Translations under genes and position numbers: made by a program
Origin: JAGOMW01 sp964596675
Lineage (GTDB): Bacteria; Patescibacteriota; Gracilibacteria; BD1-5; UBA2023
Length of the DNA: 64,000 nucleotides
NCBI GenBank assembly: GCA_964596675.1
Contig: CAZQUZ010000002.1
Coordinates: 62,001 to 126,000 of the forward strand
Direction of reading: 5' to 3'
Shown here: positions 54,512 to 64,000 of the stretch, in pieces
Layout of the letters: each line of letters opens with the position of its first letter
How positions within the stretch are numbered: the stretch's first letter is position 1
Notes under the pieces: generated by a model
The model's input: the letters and a program-made list of their open reading frames with translations, nothing else
Database searches by the model: none
Told to the model about the DNA's origin: nothing

Positions 54512-55504
54512 TTATAGTTTTTTTCATATCATTTTTTCGAGGTCTGACTTTATCGGTCCGATGAATGAATAGTCCTTTCCGAACAAGGTAAATTGGAGCT
54601 TCCATGCATGGAGCCACTGACGGCTGAGCTCATATTTTTCCTCTATGAGAGTATTTATCTTCGGGTTTCCATAGACTTTGTCCCCGATGATAGGATGTCC
54701 GATAGAGGCAAGATGCACTCGTATCTGGTGTGTGCGACCCGTGAGGAGATCTACCTCGAGGAGTGTATAGGCATCATCTATTATGCCTTTATTGTAAAAT
54801 TTCGTTTTAGCGATTTTTGGATTTATTGGATCTTTTGTGGTCATTTTTTTCCGATCATACGGGTCACGTCCGATGTATGACTCGATATATCACTCTTCAT
54901 CTTTTACCTTACCCGTTACGAGGGCGAGATAGGTTTTTTGGATCGTGCGTTTTGCTATCTTCAGCTGGAGAGCGTGCATGGCTTTATCATTTTTCGCGAT
55001 AATGATGACTCCACTCGTATCCTTATCCAGACGATGGACGATACCAGGGCGTTCGATGCCATTTATGATAGAGCTTCCCTGCGTGTATTGTTCAGATTCG
55101 TCCGTGCGGACTCCGAGATTCTTAAAGTGATATAATAGTGCATTTACGAGCGTCCCCTTTCTTCCATCTTCTCCTGGTGTGGGATGTGTATTGATACCGG
55201 CTTCTTTATTTATGATCGCGAAGTCCTCATTCTCGAAGATGATATCGAGCGCGATATCCTCGGCTTCGAGTGCCATATTTTCCACTTTCCACTCTATCTC
55301 GATGACATCGCCACGATAGATTTTTTTATTTTTCGAGAAGTTCGCACCATTACATGATATCTTTCACTCGTCTATCATCTTCTGGAGATAGCTCCTCGAC
55401 TTTTCTGGAAAAAGAGCCGATAGGTAAGTATCGACTCTTCGAGTTTCTCTTGCATCCGCGAGTACACAGAAGAGAGAGGTATGGTAGGTATTCGATGAAC
55501 GCAT
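54512..55504 (-). CDS. rluD: Ribosomal large subunit pseudouridine synthase, RluD family
   Basis: Predicted 330 residues. An N-terminal S4 domain (RRVDTYLSALFPEKSRSYLQKMIDEG) is followed by the RluA/RluD catalytic core. Its active-site motif is IVHRLDKDTSGVIIIAKND, with the catalytic Asp, and LLTGRTHQIRVHLASIGHPIIGD comes near the end. RluC/RluA-type specificity cannot be excluded. The true end is the TAA at 54512-54514; the TGA 15 nt earlier encodes Gly. Its start overlaps the ndk stop by one base. Confidence 0.92.
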
Positions 55505-55938
55505 TATATAACTTTTCTTTCGTAGCTCTCCACTCCCTCTGGGAAGAATCGCTTAATCTCGATTTCTGCATTTTCTACTGAGTCAGAACCGTGTATGATG
55601 TTAAATCCGATACTATTCGAGTAGTCAGCACGGAGCGTACCCATCTCTGCCTCGGCAGGATTCGTAGCACCACAGAGTTGTCGCATGCCAGCCACGACAT
55701 CTTTCCCTTCGACGACGATACCGACGACAGGACCCATAGTCATATATGATACGATCTCTGGATAAAATGGCTTCGTCACGAGGTGAGCATAGTGCTCATC
55801 GAGAGTAGCCTGAGAAAGGTTAAACATCTTGAGTCCGATGATCTTAAAGTTACGATCTTCGATACGTGCGACGATGCGTCCGATGAGTGAACGGTGGATG
55901 ACATCAGGTTTGAGGAGGAGGAGTGAGCGCTCTGCCAT
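55504..55938 (-). CDS. ndk: Nucleoside diphosphate kinase
   Basis: Predicted 144 residues. MAERSLLLLKPDVIHRSLIG opens it, and NIIHGSDSVENA carries the phosphorylated active-site His. Family length. It equilibrates NTP pools, important for a cell with little nucleotide synthesis. The start at 55938 (MAERSLLLL) is chosen over a 19-residue upstream extension. No TGA glycine. The stop codon shares a base with the rluD ATG. Confidence 0.97.
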   Translation of the reverse strand: MAERSLLLLKPDVIHRSLIGRIVARIEDRNFKIIGLKMFNLSQATLDEHYAHLVTKPFYPEIVSYMTMGPVVGIVVEGKDVVAGMRQLCGATNPAEAEMGTLRADYSNSIGFNIIHGSDSVENAEIEIKRFFPEGVESYERKVI

Positions 55939-56009
55939 AGAAAAATAGGAAAATAATAAAGTGCTAGCATAATATGAAAAATTCGCAAAAAGCAAGAGAA
56001 ATTATCTTT

Positions 56010-57551
56010 TTATGCAGCTTCTCTTACTTCCTGTTGAGTTCCGAAACTTCCTGCCTTCAGATTTCTTCACTGAAAGAGGAATTTTCAGGTCTCGATATAG
56101 TTCCCATTTTCTTTTTTATGGGATTGGAGGATTGATTGTATTCTGATGGCTTCATCTGTATTTTGTATCCATTCGAATATAAAATGAGGAGCATTTTCCT
56201 CTATCGAGAGCTGTGCGATAAGTTCTTTGATGTGTCTGAGGTGCTGAGGATTGATCGTATTGTCGAGTATGGATACTACGAATTTTCCGTCGATTTTTAT
56301 GTAATTCGGCATTATTTTATGATCCTGTAGGGTCTGGAGGATATCTACACTCATATTTTTATCTGTACTATCAAAATAGAGATCATCTATAGCTATCTTG
56401 CATCAGAGTTCTTTTTGGATGAAAGATATATTCTCTAATACTTGCTTTGTTAGAGTTCCATATGTATCTTCTACGATCTCAAAAATCAGATTCTTTCTTT
56501 GAGATGAAGTAAGTCCTTTTTTATTCAATAAATTATAAATAAACTCCTTAAAATTAGGGTTATCGAGATCTTTCATAAATATATTGATCGAATTACGACC
56601 TCCTTCTTTTACATCATCAGTGGCATCTTCAGTTACGAATCGCAGAAGATGTCTCGTGGCTCCTATGTTTTTCAGTATATCGAGCCCATCTACTATCGAT
56701 ATCTCCTTTGCGAAACGAATCAGTCACTCATTGGCATGCAGTGTACCATCGAGCTCGAATATTCACTCTTTTTCTACATGTGATTCTTGAAAGAGGGGAA
56801 GAATAAGATTGGATATCTTTTCATTTGTAGTATTTTTATGAATTTCTACATTTTTTCTTTCTCCAGCATTAGCGATCCTTGTATTTTTAAAGAGTTGTTC
56901 TATATTTGATCATAGTTTCATTTCTTTATTCTGGAGAGCTCGAAAAATCCGATTCCCTACATAAATAATATTAGGAAGAATTTTATTCTCACTCATTTTT
57001 ATGAGAGTTTCAGTAGCTTCTATGGTACCATTTTTTTCTACGAGTCCATCATAGAGGGGCACTCAGAATCCTGCCTTTTTCGCCTGTATAAGATGATCGA
57101 GTGCCACGGTATCGAAAATACCATAATCATCTGGTTTAATCTCTAGTATGATAGAGTCTGGCTGTATTCATGAGGCTTTGTGTGACGCCACGAGTGTTCG
57201 AAAGTCCGCATTTCGGATATCCTGTACATAGAGGGGCACAGAATATTGATTTTGCCGAATACGGATATTATCACAAGCGAGTTCATAGGCTTTCTGAAAG
57301 ACTCAAAATGTGCCATGCTGATCTTTTAGTAGATTTTCTAATTCTTCTGCTGATCTTGAATCTTCAAAAGAATGCTCTATATGAAAGGTATCATTGAGTC
57401 AATTTAATGCTCGCCCTACATTTACATGGACAGTTTCCGAAATAAATGTCACTGCATTCTTAGCACTTGCTTCGAAAAGTTTACTAAATTTATCAGTATC
57501 GATAGGGGGAGTTCCGATAAAATGTGAATTACCTGCAGCAGAAATGGCCAT
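56010..57551 (-). CDS. EAL-domain-like protein, probably degenerate
   Basis: Predicted 513 residues. The C-terminal part follows the EAL phosphodiesterase fold: NLIFEIVED, KIAIDDLYFDST, then PNYIKIDGKFV and NGNYIETGKFLFQGRNL. The central part has a second set of EAL-like features (SVPLYVQDIRNADFRTLVAS, SIILEIKPDDYG), so two copies or a tandem duplication is possible. EAL, the catalytic glutamate motif, is not clearly intact in either, so c-di-GMP binding or scaffolding may replace hydrolysis. The N-terminus (MAISAAGNSHFIGTPPIDTDK) is unassigned. It stands alone between ndk and the FemAB-like gene. Assignment is from motif order only. Confidence 0.55.
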
Positions 57552-57697
57552 GTGTATAATATAAATATACGCGTAGTATAACACTCAAATATTAATTTTT
57601 TATTAATTTTTATGATGAATTTTCATTTTATGTCTAATATTTCATAGAAAATGATGAAATCCGTTTACAAAAGCAAAAAAAATTATACACTTTTTAT

Positions 57698-58573
57698 ATG
57701 AAACCATTATGATGCGTTGATATTCCAGAATTGTATGAATATTATCGTTCACATTCTCGAGCCTATTTCCACTATGTGATGCAGGGCCTATGAAAAAATA
57801 CAATAGTCGTCGAAGAGAATAATAATTTTGGATATATAGTTCAGTATCTATGGTGACTATTTTCGATAGGATTTTTCGAGAAATCATCGATACAAATCGA
57901 TAAGGTTCTCCTCCGAAAATATGGCATGAAACGTGGCATTATCTTCTGGTCTGGATGGCGAAGATCTCACCCAGAGGGTGCATGATGGCTCCATCTCGGA
58001 TATCTCATATCCCACGCCTACCATCACTCGACTCGGTCTGCTTTCTCAGTATTAGATGCGCCTGAGCATACAGAGAAATGGTCACCGAATGCTCGCTGAC
58101 ATGTGCGTAAAATACGAAAGGAAATCGATGCAGGCATCATAACAATAGACACCACCACTCCCCTCGAGGACTTTATCATAGCATATAGAAAGACGCCAGT
58201 TCATCATAAATGGAAACGCTATAACATCTACCGTCAGAAATATCTTTCAGAGCATTTTCCTGAGAATATCCGTATCTATACCGCCTCTATCGATGGAGAG
58301 ATACTCGCTGGGGCGATATTCCTCGATGATATGCCGACCTCGACCTATCTCATAGCGTTCCAGCATGACCGTGCGAAGTCTCATCATCTCGGACTCGCAC
58401 TCATCGATCGATGGTTCCGTGAGTCAGTACTTCTCGGCTATAGATATCTCGACTTCGACCATATGCAGGACACGCTCGATCCGAGCTCGTATAGTGGATA
58501 TACACGGTTTAAGTCCGAGCTCGCAGACTATGAGCTCAGATTCCCGAATCTCTGGATGCGATTATTTTTCTAG
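57698..58573 (+). CDS. FemAB/GNAT-like acyltransferase
   Basis: Predicted 291 residues. The second half resembles the GNAT fold of FemX/FemA-type aminoacyltransferases: FIIAYRKTPVHHKWKRYNIY, IRIYTASIDGEILAGAIFLDD, TYLIAFQHDRAKSHHLGLALIDRWF and YRYLDFDHMQ. The N-terminal part also has weak FemAB features (GYIVQYLWGLFSIGFFE, RRSHPEGAGW). Such enzymes add cross-bridge residues to peptidoglycan precursors using charged tRNA, which would fit the presence of mraY, but other N-acyltransfers are possible. Several TGA glycines. Its end overlaps the convergent MscS gene by 12 nt. Confidence 0.55.
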
Positions 58574-59431
58574 GGTATCAGTATTTTTGTGTCGTTTTGA
58601 CTCCACGAAACTGATAATTTTACGCTTTTTCTCTACATTCTCTTCCCACTTCCCTACGATACCGATACTCAGCGTGATACACTTATCCTCGAAGTAGTCG
58701 ATATCCATCTTATACTTGTGTCCGATATAGGTCTGGTAGTATCCGCAGTTTTTCTTCGACAGTGTCGGGAGTATCGTATCCATATATATCTCGAGTGCTC
58801 CCACGAATGTCTCGAAGTCGAGCGTGAACTCTTCCTGAATATAAGGGACTCTGAGGACTTCTTTTCGTATGCTATTCGTATGGAGGTCTTCCTTGCGGAT
58901 ATTTTCGGTGATGAGGCGATGTCCTGGTATGACGAACATGCGACCCGTGTTGTCCCCGTCATTATCCTTGCCGAGGATACCGATGGAAAATACTCGTATA
59001 TAGATAATCTGTCCCTGTATATCCCCTATCCCGATCGTATCGCCGATATGGTACTGCCTGAGTACGAAGAAAAATGCTAGAACCGAGAGGATAAAGTCTT
59101 TCAAAGTGATGATCATCGCACCGATACCGACGAGGAGAAAATTCATACTCCCACCGGTCTTAAATGTCATGATGACGAAGAGGACGAGTATGATGGATAT
59201 CGCACGTATTACATCGATAATCTGTATCTTGCGATAGTATTTCAGATAGTACTCTGCATGCTTCGGGTCGACCGAGTTCTCATACTGGGAGAATATCGAC
59301 TGCTTCATGCGAGATTTTATGCTGCGGGAGAGTACCTCTACGATGAGTCCGATGAGGATAGCTGTCATGAGCGGTCACTCGGAAGATATGATGCTCGAGA
59401 GATTCGCGAGGAGAGATGAGAGTGAGTCCAT
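58562..59431 (-). CDS. MscS-family mechanosensitive channel, divergent
   Basis: Predicted 289 residues. A short N-terminal hydrophobic part (TAILIGLIVEVLSRSIKS, IIDVIRAISIILVLFVIMTF) precedes the pore helix and beta domain: IITLKDFILSVLAFFFVLRQ, YHIGDTIGIGDIQGQIIYIR, RMFVIPGHRLITENI. The C-terminal vestibule region is present. Compared with the MscS at 8186-9049 it has fewer membrane segments and a lysine-rich end. It is divergent from the RNB gene. Confidence 0.85.
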
Positions 59432-59518
59432 AGTCTATAGGTGTATATGATACTTCCACTATAGTGAAATCATGGAAAAATGCGAGGGAATTATACTATG
59501 AATTCTGTAAAAAATAAA

Positions 59519-59547
59519 TTGACATCTATCGTAATACTCATTATATA
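59519..59547 (+). promoter_or_regulatory. Promoter of the RNB gene, probably leaderless
   Basis: TTGACA (59519-59524), 17-nt spacer, TATATA (59542-59547), GAGTCT, ATG. The start codon lies 6 nt after the -10 box. Confidence 0.75.
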
Positions 59548-59553
59548 GAGTCT

Positions 59554-61062
59554 ATGCAAAAACTCCATTTTCTCGATAGTATCCCCGAAGATATCCCTGC
59601 GGCATTCCCTGCTCCTGTCCTCGCCCAGGTAGAGGATATCGTGCGGACTGGTGTCTCAGATGGTGCTATATCACGCAGATATGTGGAGGGTATCACGATA
59701 GATGGTGCGACTTCGCTCGATCTCGATGATGCGATATGGGCAGAGCCCACAGAGTATGGATACCGTCTATCTATACATATATCTGATGTATCCGAGGCCA
59801 TAGAGACATACTCCCCTATCGATGTAGAGGCACTCCAGCGGACGACGAGCATCTATCGTCGCGACTATGTCATACCGATGATCCCCCATGCCCTCTCGAA
59901 TAAGCTCCTCTCTCTGAATGGGAACCAGCAAAATCTGACACTCTCTATCGATATCGACATCGATACAGAGGGCAATATACTCGGCTCGAATCTCTATGAG
60001 TCACGATTCCAGAGTCTGAGGCGATATAACTATGATGACTTTCATCATGATGCACATACTCCCGAGAGTCCTCACTATGATGCTATCACTGTACTCGATG
60101 AGATAGCACAGCTCCTCCATAGACGACGCATCGCACGAGGGAGTCAGCTCTATGCAGATATCGAGGACTATCCACTCAGAGAAAAGGTATCAAAAAATCT
60201 CCAAGCATCAAAAAATCCCCATCGTATCATCGAGGCGACGATGATCGCTGCGAACCATGAGGTTGCTCGATTTCTCGACCAAAATAATATCGCCTGAGTC
60301 CATCGTGAGCATCTCGCACTCGATGAGCGTGCGTTTTATGTGCCGAGATATGCGCACCATCGATGACTCGCGCTCGCTGGATATACGCACTTCACTTCGC
60401 CGATACGGCGTATCGCAGACCTCATAAACCATCGTGTGATAAAGGCATTTCTCCGTAAGGAGCCATCTCCATTTGTGCCGGAGACTCTCACGAAGCTCAT
60501 CTCCTATACGAATAAGACGGTCCTCCGCATCCAGACCCTCGGCCAGGAAATCGACCATGAAGAAAAATGACGAAAAGTCCTCGAACGATACCAAAAAACT
60601 CACTGAGATGATCTCGCGTCACATCACTTCTCATCATATATCCGTCGAGCATCTCATAAGGATGATGACTATAGGCTGCCGAGTGCGATACGTCAGACCG
60701 TCCTCGATGATATCAAAAATCCTGACTCCACTACATGGCACTGGGCTGTCGGCATCATCCTCCTCGGGAATGATATCACCCTAAAAGATGCACTCTATCA
60801 TGAAATCGTCCGAGAAAAACGCATCATGCCACTCGCATTTCTCAATATCCTCGCTCATACGAAGCTCTTCCGATGAGAGAATCTCCTCTTCTCGTATGAT
60901 GAGCATACGAATGGAAATGAATTTCGTATAGAAATGAAACTCCCCGATGGGACGATGCTCCATAAAAAGGCGAATGTCGGTAAGCTCGGTCGTATGGAGC
61001 ACATAAAGTGAGTCGCCCGACATAAGATCTGTGAGGCGATATTTCGACACTATATGGGGTAG
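59554..61062 (+). CDS. RNB-domain 3'-5' exoribonuclease (RNase II/R family)
   Basis: Predicted 502 residues. The RNB core is clear: TIDGATSLDLDDAIWAEP with the catalytic aspartates, LSIHISDVSEAI, the RGSQLYADIEDYP region, IIEATMIAANHEVARFL, and HFTSPIRRIADLINHRVI. The usual cold-shock domains before it and the S1 domain after it are missing or very short; the C-terminal 130 residues are unassigned (NGNEFRIEMKLPDGTMLHKK). It probably degrades RNA hydrolytically in the cytoplasm. TGA encodes several glycines, one after DQNNIA. The stop is 1 nt from that of lepA. Confidence 0.9.
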
Positions 61063-61063
61063 A

Positions 61064-62947
61064 TTATTTCTTCAGTATATTGACGAATGTCTCACTCGGT
61101 ATACTCACTCGCCCGAATTGTTTCATCTTTTTCTTTCATTCTTTTTGTTTCTCGAGGAGCTTTCGTTTACGGGTGATATCTCATCCATAGAGTTTTGCTG
61201 TCACATCCTTTCTCATGGCAGAGATATCCTCACGTGCGACTACATCACCGCCGATAGCTGCCTGTATCGCTATAGCGAACTGAGCTTTTGGGATATTTTC
61301 CTTTAGCTTCTCACATACTCGACCTCCGAGATATCTCGCGCGAGCTCGGTGTACCATCATCGCGAATGCATCTACCGGGTCTCATGCGACACGGATATCG
61401 AGCTTTACGATGTCATCCTGCTTGTATCCGATCGGCTCGTAGTGGAGGCTCGCATAGCCGGATGAGAGCGACTTTAGATCATCATAAAAATCCCCAACCA
61501 GCTCACTCATCGGTATCTCATAGTGGAGTACGACACGGTTCGCATCGAGATACGTCTGATTCTTAAAAATACCCCTTCGCTCCTGCGCGAGATTCATGAG
61601 ATTCCCGATATATTCATTTGGAGTGATCATCTCGACTTTCGCTATCGGCTCTTCGATGTGGATATAGGTCCCAGGCTTCGGGAGGTCCTCAGGATTTGAG
61701 ATGTAGAGATAGGTCGCATCACGTCCCATGTATTCGATGAGCTCGCCATTTGCTCGTGGATAGTCTGCTCGCTTATCTCATCCTATGAGTACCTTATACG
61801 TCACCTGTGGACTCGTGATGATGACGTCCATATCATGCTCTCTCCAGAGGCGCTCTTTCACGATATCGAGGTGGAGTAGTCCGAGAAATCCACAGCGAAA
61901 TCCATATCCGAGTGCGGGTGATGCCTCGTGCTCGATGACGAGAGATGAGTCATTTAGTTGGAGTTTTTCCATGGCGTCTTTCATCTTCGGGTATTCGTCT
62001 GTCTCGACTGGGAATACTCCTGCGAAGATATATGGCGTGATACGCTTAAATCCTTTTATCGCGTTTTTTGACTCTGGACTGCCAGCGAATACCGTATCAC
62101 CGACACGAGCCTCAGATATCGACTTTAGTCCCGTCACGACGTATCCGATTTCTCCCTCGTAGAGTGCATCTTGGGGTGTATATTTCGGACGGAAGCATCC
62201 GACTTCGAGTGCTTCCATTTTCGCTCCAGTATTTATAAATTCGAGCTTCGCTCACTTTCGTATCTCTCAGGAGAAGAGCTTTAGGTATACGACGACTCAT
62301 TTATAGGGGTCATACTGCGAGTCGAAAATGAGCGCTTTCGTGATACCCATCTCTCACTCTGTGCTCTCATGTGGGAGAAGTTCTGATGTAGGAGAGAGTT
62401 TTTTCGGTTCTGGCATGCGCTCGATGACGGCATCGAGTATGGCTTCCACATTTATCCCTGTCTTTGCAGATACGGGGATGATATCTTCTTTTTTACAGCC
62501 GAGGAGATTCATCACTTCTTCACTTACGCGGTCGACATCAGCCGATGGGAGGTCGATCTTATTGAGTACTGGGATGATGGTGAGGTCATTTTCTATGGCG
62601 AGGTAGACATTCGAGAGGGTCTGTGCCTCGATACCCTGACTCGCATCCACGACGAGGATGGCTCACTCTACAGAGGCGAGAGAGCGTGAGACTTCATACT
62701 GGAAGTCGACATGTCCCGGTGTGTCGATGAGATTGAGCTCGACTCACTTCCACTCCATGCGCACGGGAGTGAGCTTTATCGTGATGCCGCGCTCGCGCTC
62801 GAGGTCCATATTATCGAGCGTCTGAGACTGGAGTTCGCGCTTCTCGAGGGTACCAGTGATCTCCATGAGTCGGTCTGCGAGAGTAGACTTCCCGTGGTCG
62901 ATATGAGCGATGATACAAAAATTGCGGATAGAGGTAGGTGTAGACAT
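61064..62947 (-). CDS. lepA: Elongation factor 4 (LepA)
   Basis: Predicted 627 residues; a ribosome-binding GTPase that can back-translocate stalled ribosomes. GTPase motifs: AHIDHGKSTLADRL (G1), RGITIK (G2), DTPGHVDF (G3), NKIDLP (G4) and VSAKTG (G5). Domains II-III, the LepA-specific C-terminal domain and FVNILKK end follow. The glycine before VELNLIDTPGH is TGA. The -10 box is 6 nt upstream of the ATG, and a terminator separates it from the small membrane gene upstream. Confidence 0.97.
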
Positions 62948-62953
62948 GCGCGT

Positions 62954-62981
62954 ACTATAGTGAAAAAGCTCTATAAAACAA
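62954..62981 (-). promoter_or_regulatory. Promoter of lepA, probably leaderless
   Basis: Minus strand: TTGTTT, 16 nt, TATAGT, ACGCGC, ATG. The -10 box ends 6 nt before the start. Confidence 0.65.
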
Positions 62982-62984
62982 GCA

Positions 62985-63010
62985 AAAACCTCTTCAAGTG
63001 AAGAGGTTTT
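62985..63010. terminator. Terminator between the 63013 gene and lepA
   Basis: AAAACCTCTTC, 4-nt loop, GAAGAGGTTTT; on the minus strand a T-tract follows. It isolates the small gene's transcript from lepA. Confidence 0.85.
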
Positions 63011-63012
63011 AT

Positions 63013-63180
63013 TTAGAGCTTCGCGAGAAGCCATCCTATACCGATATACACCAGAACTGTGAGGACGAATCCTAGCCATCCAGAACCTACTAGAGCAGAC
63101 AATATGGCAATACATGGTATAAAGAGTACAGTTCCCCAACCTAGAAAGACAAGCCAGAGAATTAATTTAATAAACCACAT
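63013..63180 (-). CDS. Tiny membrane protein, 55 residues, with a strong Shine-Dalgarno
   Basis: MWFIKLILWLVFLGWGTVLF begins an almost wholly hydrophobic protein with two probable membrane helices and a short basic C-terminus (LLAKL). AGGAGG lies 5 nt before the ATG (plus strand CCTCCT at 63186-63191), the clearest ribosome-binding site in the window. Every glycine is GGN and no TGA occurs. A holin-like or stress-peptide role is possible but there is no family evidence. It has its own terminator. Confidence 0.6.
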   Translation of the reverse strand: MWFIKLILWLVFLGWGTVLFIPCIAILSALVGSGWLGFVLTVLVYIGIGWLLAKL

Positions 63181-63316
63181 GGGCGCCTCCTAGACAGTAA
63201 GAAATGTCTGTATATTATACATTAAATATATGTAAATAGCAATTTTTTTCAGAAATTTGCAATTTTTTTCATGAAATGATAGTATAGATAATATCTCATG
63301 ACTTAATTTACTAAAA

Positions 63317-64000
63317 ATGCTACTAACTACAGAAAACACATCTATACCAGATGTAGAATTATCTGATATACCAGATGTAGAATTATCTGATGTTTTTTAT
63401 AATGGAAAAATATCATCAGATATCTGGTCTATCAAACAAATTGATGAGATAATAAATATATTCCTCATAACTGCCACTGAAGCTCTCAAAATCCTCACAC
63501 GAAATAAGGTGCAAGATATTGATATTAACGGTCTTAATATTATAAAAAATGAAATGTATTTTTCTATTCATGAATTTGCAAATATAAGTCGTTTTTATAC
63601 TGAGACGTTCCCAGATAATGCTATCATTTCAGAAAATATATATGCACTTCATTTTCACTATCTCCAGAAAATCATACCAAAAGTGCTGAGCTATGAATCA
63701 CTCAATAAGAATAATCTGACAGATATTATGGGCGCAATGAGTGAGATTATATGATTGATGGAGACATTCTTACATCACCCATTGCTCGATAAATATATCT
63801 CTCGTGGATGACAGTCTCATCCAGAGGTTATACATGCGCTAAAAGCAAAATTGCATGATATAAAAATCAATTTTGAGGAAGATATAAAAAATATAAAGAA
63901 TATGGATTTTGCACTAGAAGGCATACAGAAATATGATGACTATAATAAAGACACTTATACTCTATTTTATAAACGTTTTGAGGATTTTTTCTCATTGATC
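63317..64000 (+). CDS. Hypothetical protein, 3' truncated
   Basis: At least 228 residues; the frame leaves the window. A 24-bp tandem duplication near the start encodes two copies of IPDVELSD. The rest is soluble and mainly helical (WSIKQIDEIINIFLITATEALKI, YLQKIIPKVLSYESLN). In-frame TGA follows MSEII and ISRG. No family recognised. The gene is AT-richer than its neighbours. Confidence 0.6.
63344..63391 (+). repeat. 24-bp tandem duplication inside the 63317 gene
   Basis: Two exact copies of a 24-nt unit (63344-63367 and 63368-63391), encoding two identical octapeptides. Confidence 0.95.

Noticed and set aside
1..64000. Dozens of genes that look broken by TGA (dnaE, dnaG, ileS, hsdR and others), as if they were pseudogenes
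   Set aside because: The TGA codons fall on conserved glycines and the frames continue without a shift; code 25 explains all of them.
1..64000. tRNA genes, CRISPR arrays, insertion sequences
   Set aside because: I looked for T-arm-like GTTCGA patterns, regularly spaced repeats and transposase motifs on both strands and found none that I could support.

Overview
The window comes from a bacterium that reads UGA as glycine (genetic code 25), which points to the candidate phyla Gracilibacteria (BD1-5) or Absconditabacteria (SR1); I cannot choose between them. Almost every housekeeping gene here carries in-frame TGA exactly where its family has glycine (dnaG has nine, for example). Real stops are TAA and TAG, so the many apparently truncated reading frames are intact genes. 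All coordinates below use this code. Two 100-N scaffold gaps (4597-4696 and 15379-15478) show this is a draft assembly.

Layout. 1-6.5 kb: the 3' part of an isoleucyl-tRNA synthetase gene carrying two complete histidine-phosphatase modules, a DODA-type dioxygenase, an M29-like peptidase and an RsbW-like ATPase. 6.6-15.2 kb: HU, mraY and an MscS channel on the minus strand, then a plus-strand run of an FtsA-like actin, a membrane protein with a baseplate-J-like segment, dnaG and rpoD. 15.5-24.9 kb: a defence-type accessory region with a Fic protein bracketed by 103-bp direct repeats, a type I restriction-modification set (hsdM, hsdS, hsdR) that includes an AlbA/Schlafen-type gene, and a Bro-N/Fic fusion. 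24.9-31.2 kb: map, two small unknown genes, ftsK, a probable structured non-coding RNA, small membrane proteins and ychF. 31.5-41.9 kb: a Pro-rich protein, dnaE, a CYTH protein, a TrmB-like regulator, a DEAD-box helicase with a Gly-rich tail and a glycosyltransferase. 42-47.7 kb: clpP, a secreted protein, tyrS, cutA, DUF2177, lspA, a polytopic membrane protein and an AMMECR1-like gene, all on the plus strand and tightly packed. 47.8-52.4 kb: a 1530-residue surface protein with a beta-helix region and six Ig/cadherin-like repeats. 52.4-64 kb: the minus-strand set ndk-rluD-rbfA-ftsQ-nth with overlapping ends, an EAL-like protein, a FemAB/GNAT-like transferase, a second MscS channel, a stand-alone RNB exoribonuclease, lepA, a tiny membrane protein and a truncated unknown gene.

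The genes cover replication (dnaG, dnaE), transcription (rpoD), translation (ileS, tyrS, rbfA, lepA, map), division and wall synthesis (ftsA, ftsK, ftsQ, mraY) and protein or lipoprotein processing (clpP, lspA). I saw no amino-acid or cofactor biosynthesis gene, which fits a small host-associated or episymbiotic cell. Several promoters place the -10 box only 4-9 nt before the start codon, which suggests leaderless mRNAs.

The strongest leads are the double phosphatase insertion in IleRS, the structured RNA candidate near 28.95-29.1 kb, the Fic/type I RM island with its bracketing repeats, and the uneven use of the recoded UGA between gene classes.
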